Assembly (NCBI RefSeq): GCF_002088235.1
Contig: NZ_AQQV01000003.1
Location: 664,922 to 728,921 of the forward strand
Length of the DNA stretch: 64,000 nt
Reading direction: 5' to 3'
Origin: Oceanococcus atlanticus
Lineage (GTDB): Bacteria > Pseudomonadota > Gammaproteobacteria > Nevskiales > Oceanococcaceae
In this document: one piece after another, positions 62,270-64,000 of the stretch
How positions within the stretch are numbered: the first letter of the stretch is position 1
Layout of the letters: the number at the start of each line of letters is the position of its first letter
Notes under the pieces: generated by a model
Seen by the model: the letters and a program-made list of their open reading frames with translations, nothing else
Databases searched by the model: none
Told to the model about the DNA's origin: nothing
Translations under genes and position numbers: made by a program

Positions 62270-63973
62270 ATGTACGGTGCACAGGAGACCGCCGGGTGGC
62301 GGCGTGGGCTGTCAGGACTGGTACTGGGACTGGGCCTTTCCCAGGCCGCAGCCCAGTCTGGCGATGACGATCTGGATGCGTTGTTCGGCGCGCCTGACAA
62401 CCAGCCGCGCGCCACCGCCAGCCCGACACCGCCGCCGCAGCGTGAAGCGGCCGCCATCACCCTGGAGGAAGAACCCACGCCCAGCGCACGTCCGGCGCAG
62501 CGCGGCCGGGTGCTGGAGGAAATCATCGTCACCGCGCAAAAGCGCGAGCAAAGTCTGACCGACGTGCCCATCTCGGTCAGCGCGCTGAGTGGCGAGAAGC
62601 TTCGCGATGCCGGCATTGAGAACCTCAGCGATCTGTCCGAGTACGCCCCCAACTTCAAGCTGGTCGAAGGCGGCCTGGTCCCGTTGATCTACATGCGCGG
62701 TGTCGGCTCGGGCTCCAATCAGGGCTTTGAAATGTCCGTCGGCCTGTACAACGACGGCATTCACCTCGGGCGCCCTCACCTGACCCTGGCAGCGTTTCTG
62801 GATGTCGAGCGCATCGAGGTTCTCAAGGGCCCGCAAAGTATTCTGTTTGGCAAGAACGCGATTGCCGGCGCCATGAATGTGACCTCCGGCCAGCCGCGCG
62901 ACAGCTTCGATGCCAGCCTCAGCGCGAGCTGGTTCGAACCCTTTGAAGATCGTGAGCTCAGCGGTTTCGCCACCGGCCCGTTGAGCGACACCCTCAACGG
63001 CCGCGTCGCGCTGCGCTGGCGCGATGAAGGCGGATATGTCTACAACCGCGGGCAGCAGCGTGACGATCCACAGTTGGAGGAGCTGGCCGGGCGTGGCACG
63101 CTGCAGTGGACTCCGTCGGATGAGGCGCAGTTCACCCTCAAATTCGAACACAGTGGACGCGACTCCACCGGGCGCACCTATCAGATTGTCGACAACGGCA
63201 TTCTCACCGAGTCGGAAAACAATCAGGCCGGCCTGGATGATATGCGCGAAACCAACGAAGACGAGTTCATGGAACTGGTCAATGACAGCATCACCCTCAA
63301 TGGGCGCATCGACATCGGCGAGCACACTCTGGAGCTGGTCAGTGGTTTCACCACCTACGATCAGATTGATGCGTTTGATGCCGACTCCAGCGGGGTCGAC
63401 ACCATCTTCCTGATTGGTCAGGAGGATTATTCCCAGTTCAGTCAGGAGATTCGCTGGGTCTCGCCTCCCGGTGAGCACTTCGACTTCATTGCCGGTGCTT
63501 TTTATCAGCAGGCTGAACAGGAATTCAATGAGTTCGGCGATCTCAAAGTGCGCACCGGCACGCTGGAATTCGCCGCTCTGCCGGGTGAGTTGATCGACAT
63601 CGTGGCCCAGGCAGGCCCGGCCAACACGGTGGTTGTGATCAGCGCCGATCTGGCCCGCTTGTTCACCGTGGATTCGCGCTCGTCCTCACTGTTCGCCCAG
63701 GGCACCTGGCATTTCGCCCAGGACTGGCGACTCACGGCCGGTGCACGCTACGTGCACGAAACCAAGGATGGTTACCGCAATCTGGAGGCCTACCAACCCG
63801 GCACCGAACAGGATGTTGACCCGGTCACCGCAGCGGCCCTGGCACAGCTCAAAATCGAAGCACACACCTTGTCCGGCAAGCGCGAATCCAACACGCTGCT
63901 GCCTTCGATCAATCTGCAGCACGACCTCAACGACGCCGTCATGCTCTACTGTGCGCCGTCAGCAACTGTGTAA
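62270..63973 (+). pseudogene. TonB-dependent receptor, reading frame ends early (probably interrupted)
   Basis: The 567-residue frame has a signal peptide (LVLGLGLSQAAAQ), an Asp/Pro-rich stretch, a TonB box (EEIIVTAQKREQSLTDVPIS), a full plug (IYMRGVGSGSNQGFEMSVGL; VERIEVLKGPQSILFGKNAI) and most of a barrel. It breaks off at LNDAVMLY, where relatives continue into the last strands (typically YAxxxxGFKAGGF). Instead CAPSATV and a stop follow, so about 150-200 residues including the terminal Phe strand are missing. The start has GGGGGAG 7 bases upstream. The substrate is unknown; receptors of this subtype often import plant or sterol-like compounds. It is probably inactive. Confidence 0.75.
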
Positions 63974-64000
63974 CACCTGAGGGGTTTCGCTAAAGGAGGA
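63950..64000 (+). mobile_element. Possible left end of an insertion element (runs off window)
   Basis: From about 63950 the sequence no longer encodes receptor-like residues. It begins TGTGCGCCGTCAGCAACTGT and ends in TAAAGGAGGA, a strong ribosome-binding site that implies a start codon just beyond the window. A TG-beginning end followed by a gene fits families such as IS21, but this cannot be confirmed without the rest. Confidence 0.4.

Noticed and set aside
1..64000. CRISPR arrays, prophage or integrative element
   Set aside because: No regularly spaced repeats, integrase, phage structural genes or duplicated tRNA ends were seen; tRNA-Val and the initiator tRNA have ordinary flanks.

Overview
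The window is a chromosomal segment of a GC-rich gammaproteobacterium. Three things support this: the gene order initiator tRNA-rimP-nusA-infB-rbfA-truB-rpsO-pnp at 32.5-41.4 kb, the divergent metR/metE pair with a perfect MetR site, and DUF815, DUF2061, NodIJ-like and YadGH-like genes. Several TetR-controlled modules for hydrophobic substrates (RND and MMPL pumps, a sterol-desaturase-type hydroxylase, a 3-ketosteroid-dehydrogenase-like flavoprotein, enoyl-CoA hydratases, a PQQ alcohol dehydrogenase, TonB receptors) suggest an aerobic lipid, sterol or hydrocarbon degrader. The genus cannot be named from the sequence alone.

Layout. 0-4 kb: metR (partial), metE and glyA, the one-carbon/methionine unit. 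4-8.6 kb: a Tat-exported PhoD-like phosphatase, a small membrane protein, and a lipoprotein metallo-beta-lactamase-fold hydrolase divergent from a TetR gene with operator repeats between them. 8.7-15.4 kb: a minus-strand unit reading Mo/W-bis-MGD enzyme, a 76-residue ATGA-coupled small protein, moaA, moaD, moaE, moaC and a moeB-like gene, with a divergent AraC-type regulator. The enzyme carries the cysteine, aspartate and tryptophan landmarks of acetylene hydratase; this is the most interesting locus in the window. 15.5-21.9 kb: TetR, RND adaptor, RND pump and an unknown secreted protein, with a clear promoter/operator. 22-30 kb: tRNA-Val, two ABC-2 exporter pairs, a diguanylate cyclase, a ZnuD-like TonB receptor and a DUF815 ATPase. 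30-32.5 kb: two lipoproteins (DUF3015-like and PHP/CehA-like) and DUF2061. 32.5-41.4 kb: the translation/RNA-decay operon.

41.6-47.5 kb: a tightly overlapping catabolic operon (GMC oxidoreductase, aldehyde dehydrogenase, sterol-desaturase-type hydroxylase, 3-beta-HSD-like dehydrogenase) divergent from a TetR gene. 47.5-51 kb: orphan arsH and an M4 metalloprotease with a GlyGly-CTERM-like tail. 51-57.6 kb: TetR plus a 487-residue lipoprotein, divergent across tandem operator-like palindromes from a ketosteroid-dehydrogenase-like flavoprotein and an MMPL transporter. 57.6-62 kb: EF-hand protein, two enoyl-CoA hydratase-family proteins and a PQQ/haem c alcohol dehydrogenase. 62.3-64 kb: a TonB receptor whose reading frame stops early, probably at the end of an inserted element that runs off the window.

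No gene-free stretch exceeds about 300 bases. No CRISPR array, rRNA, plasmid origin or phage gene was seen.
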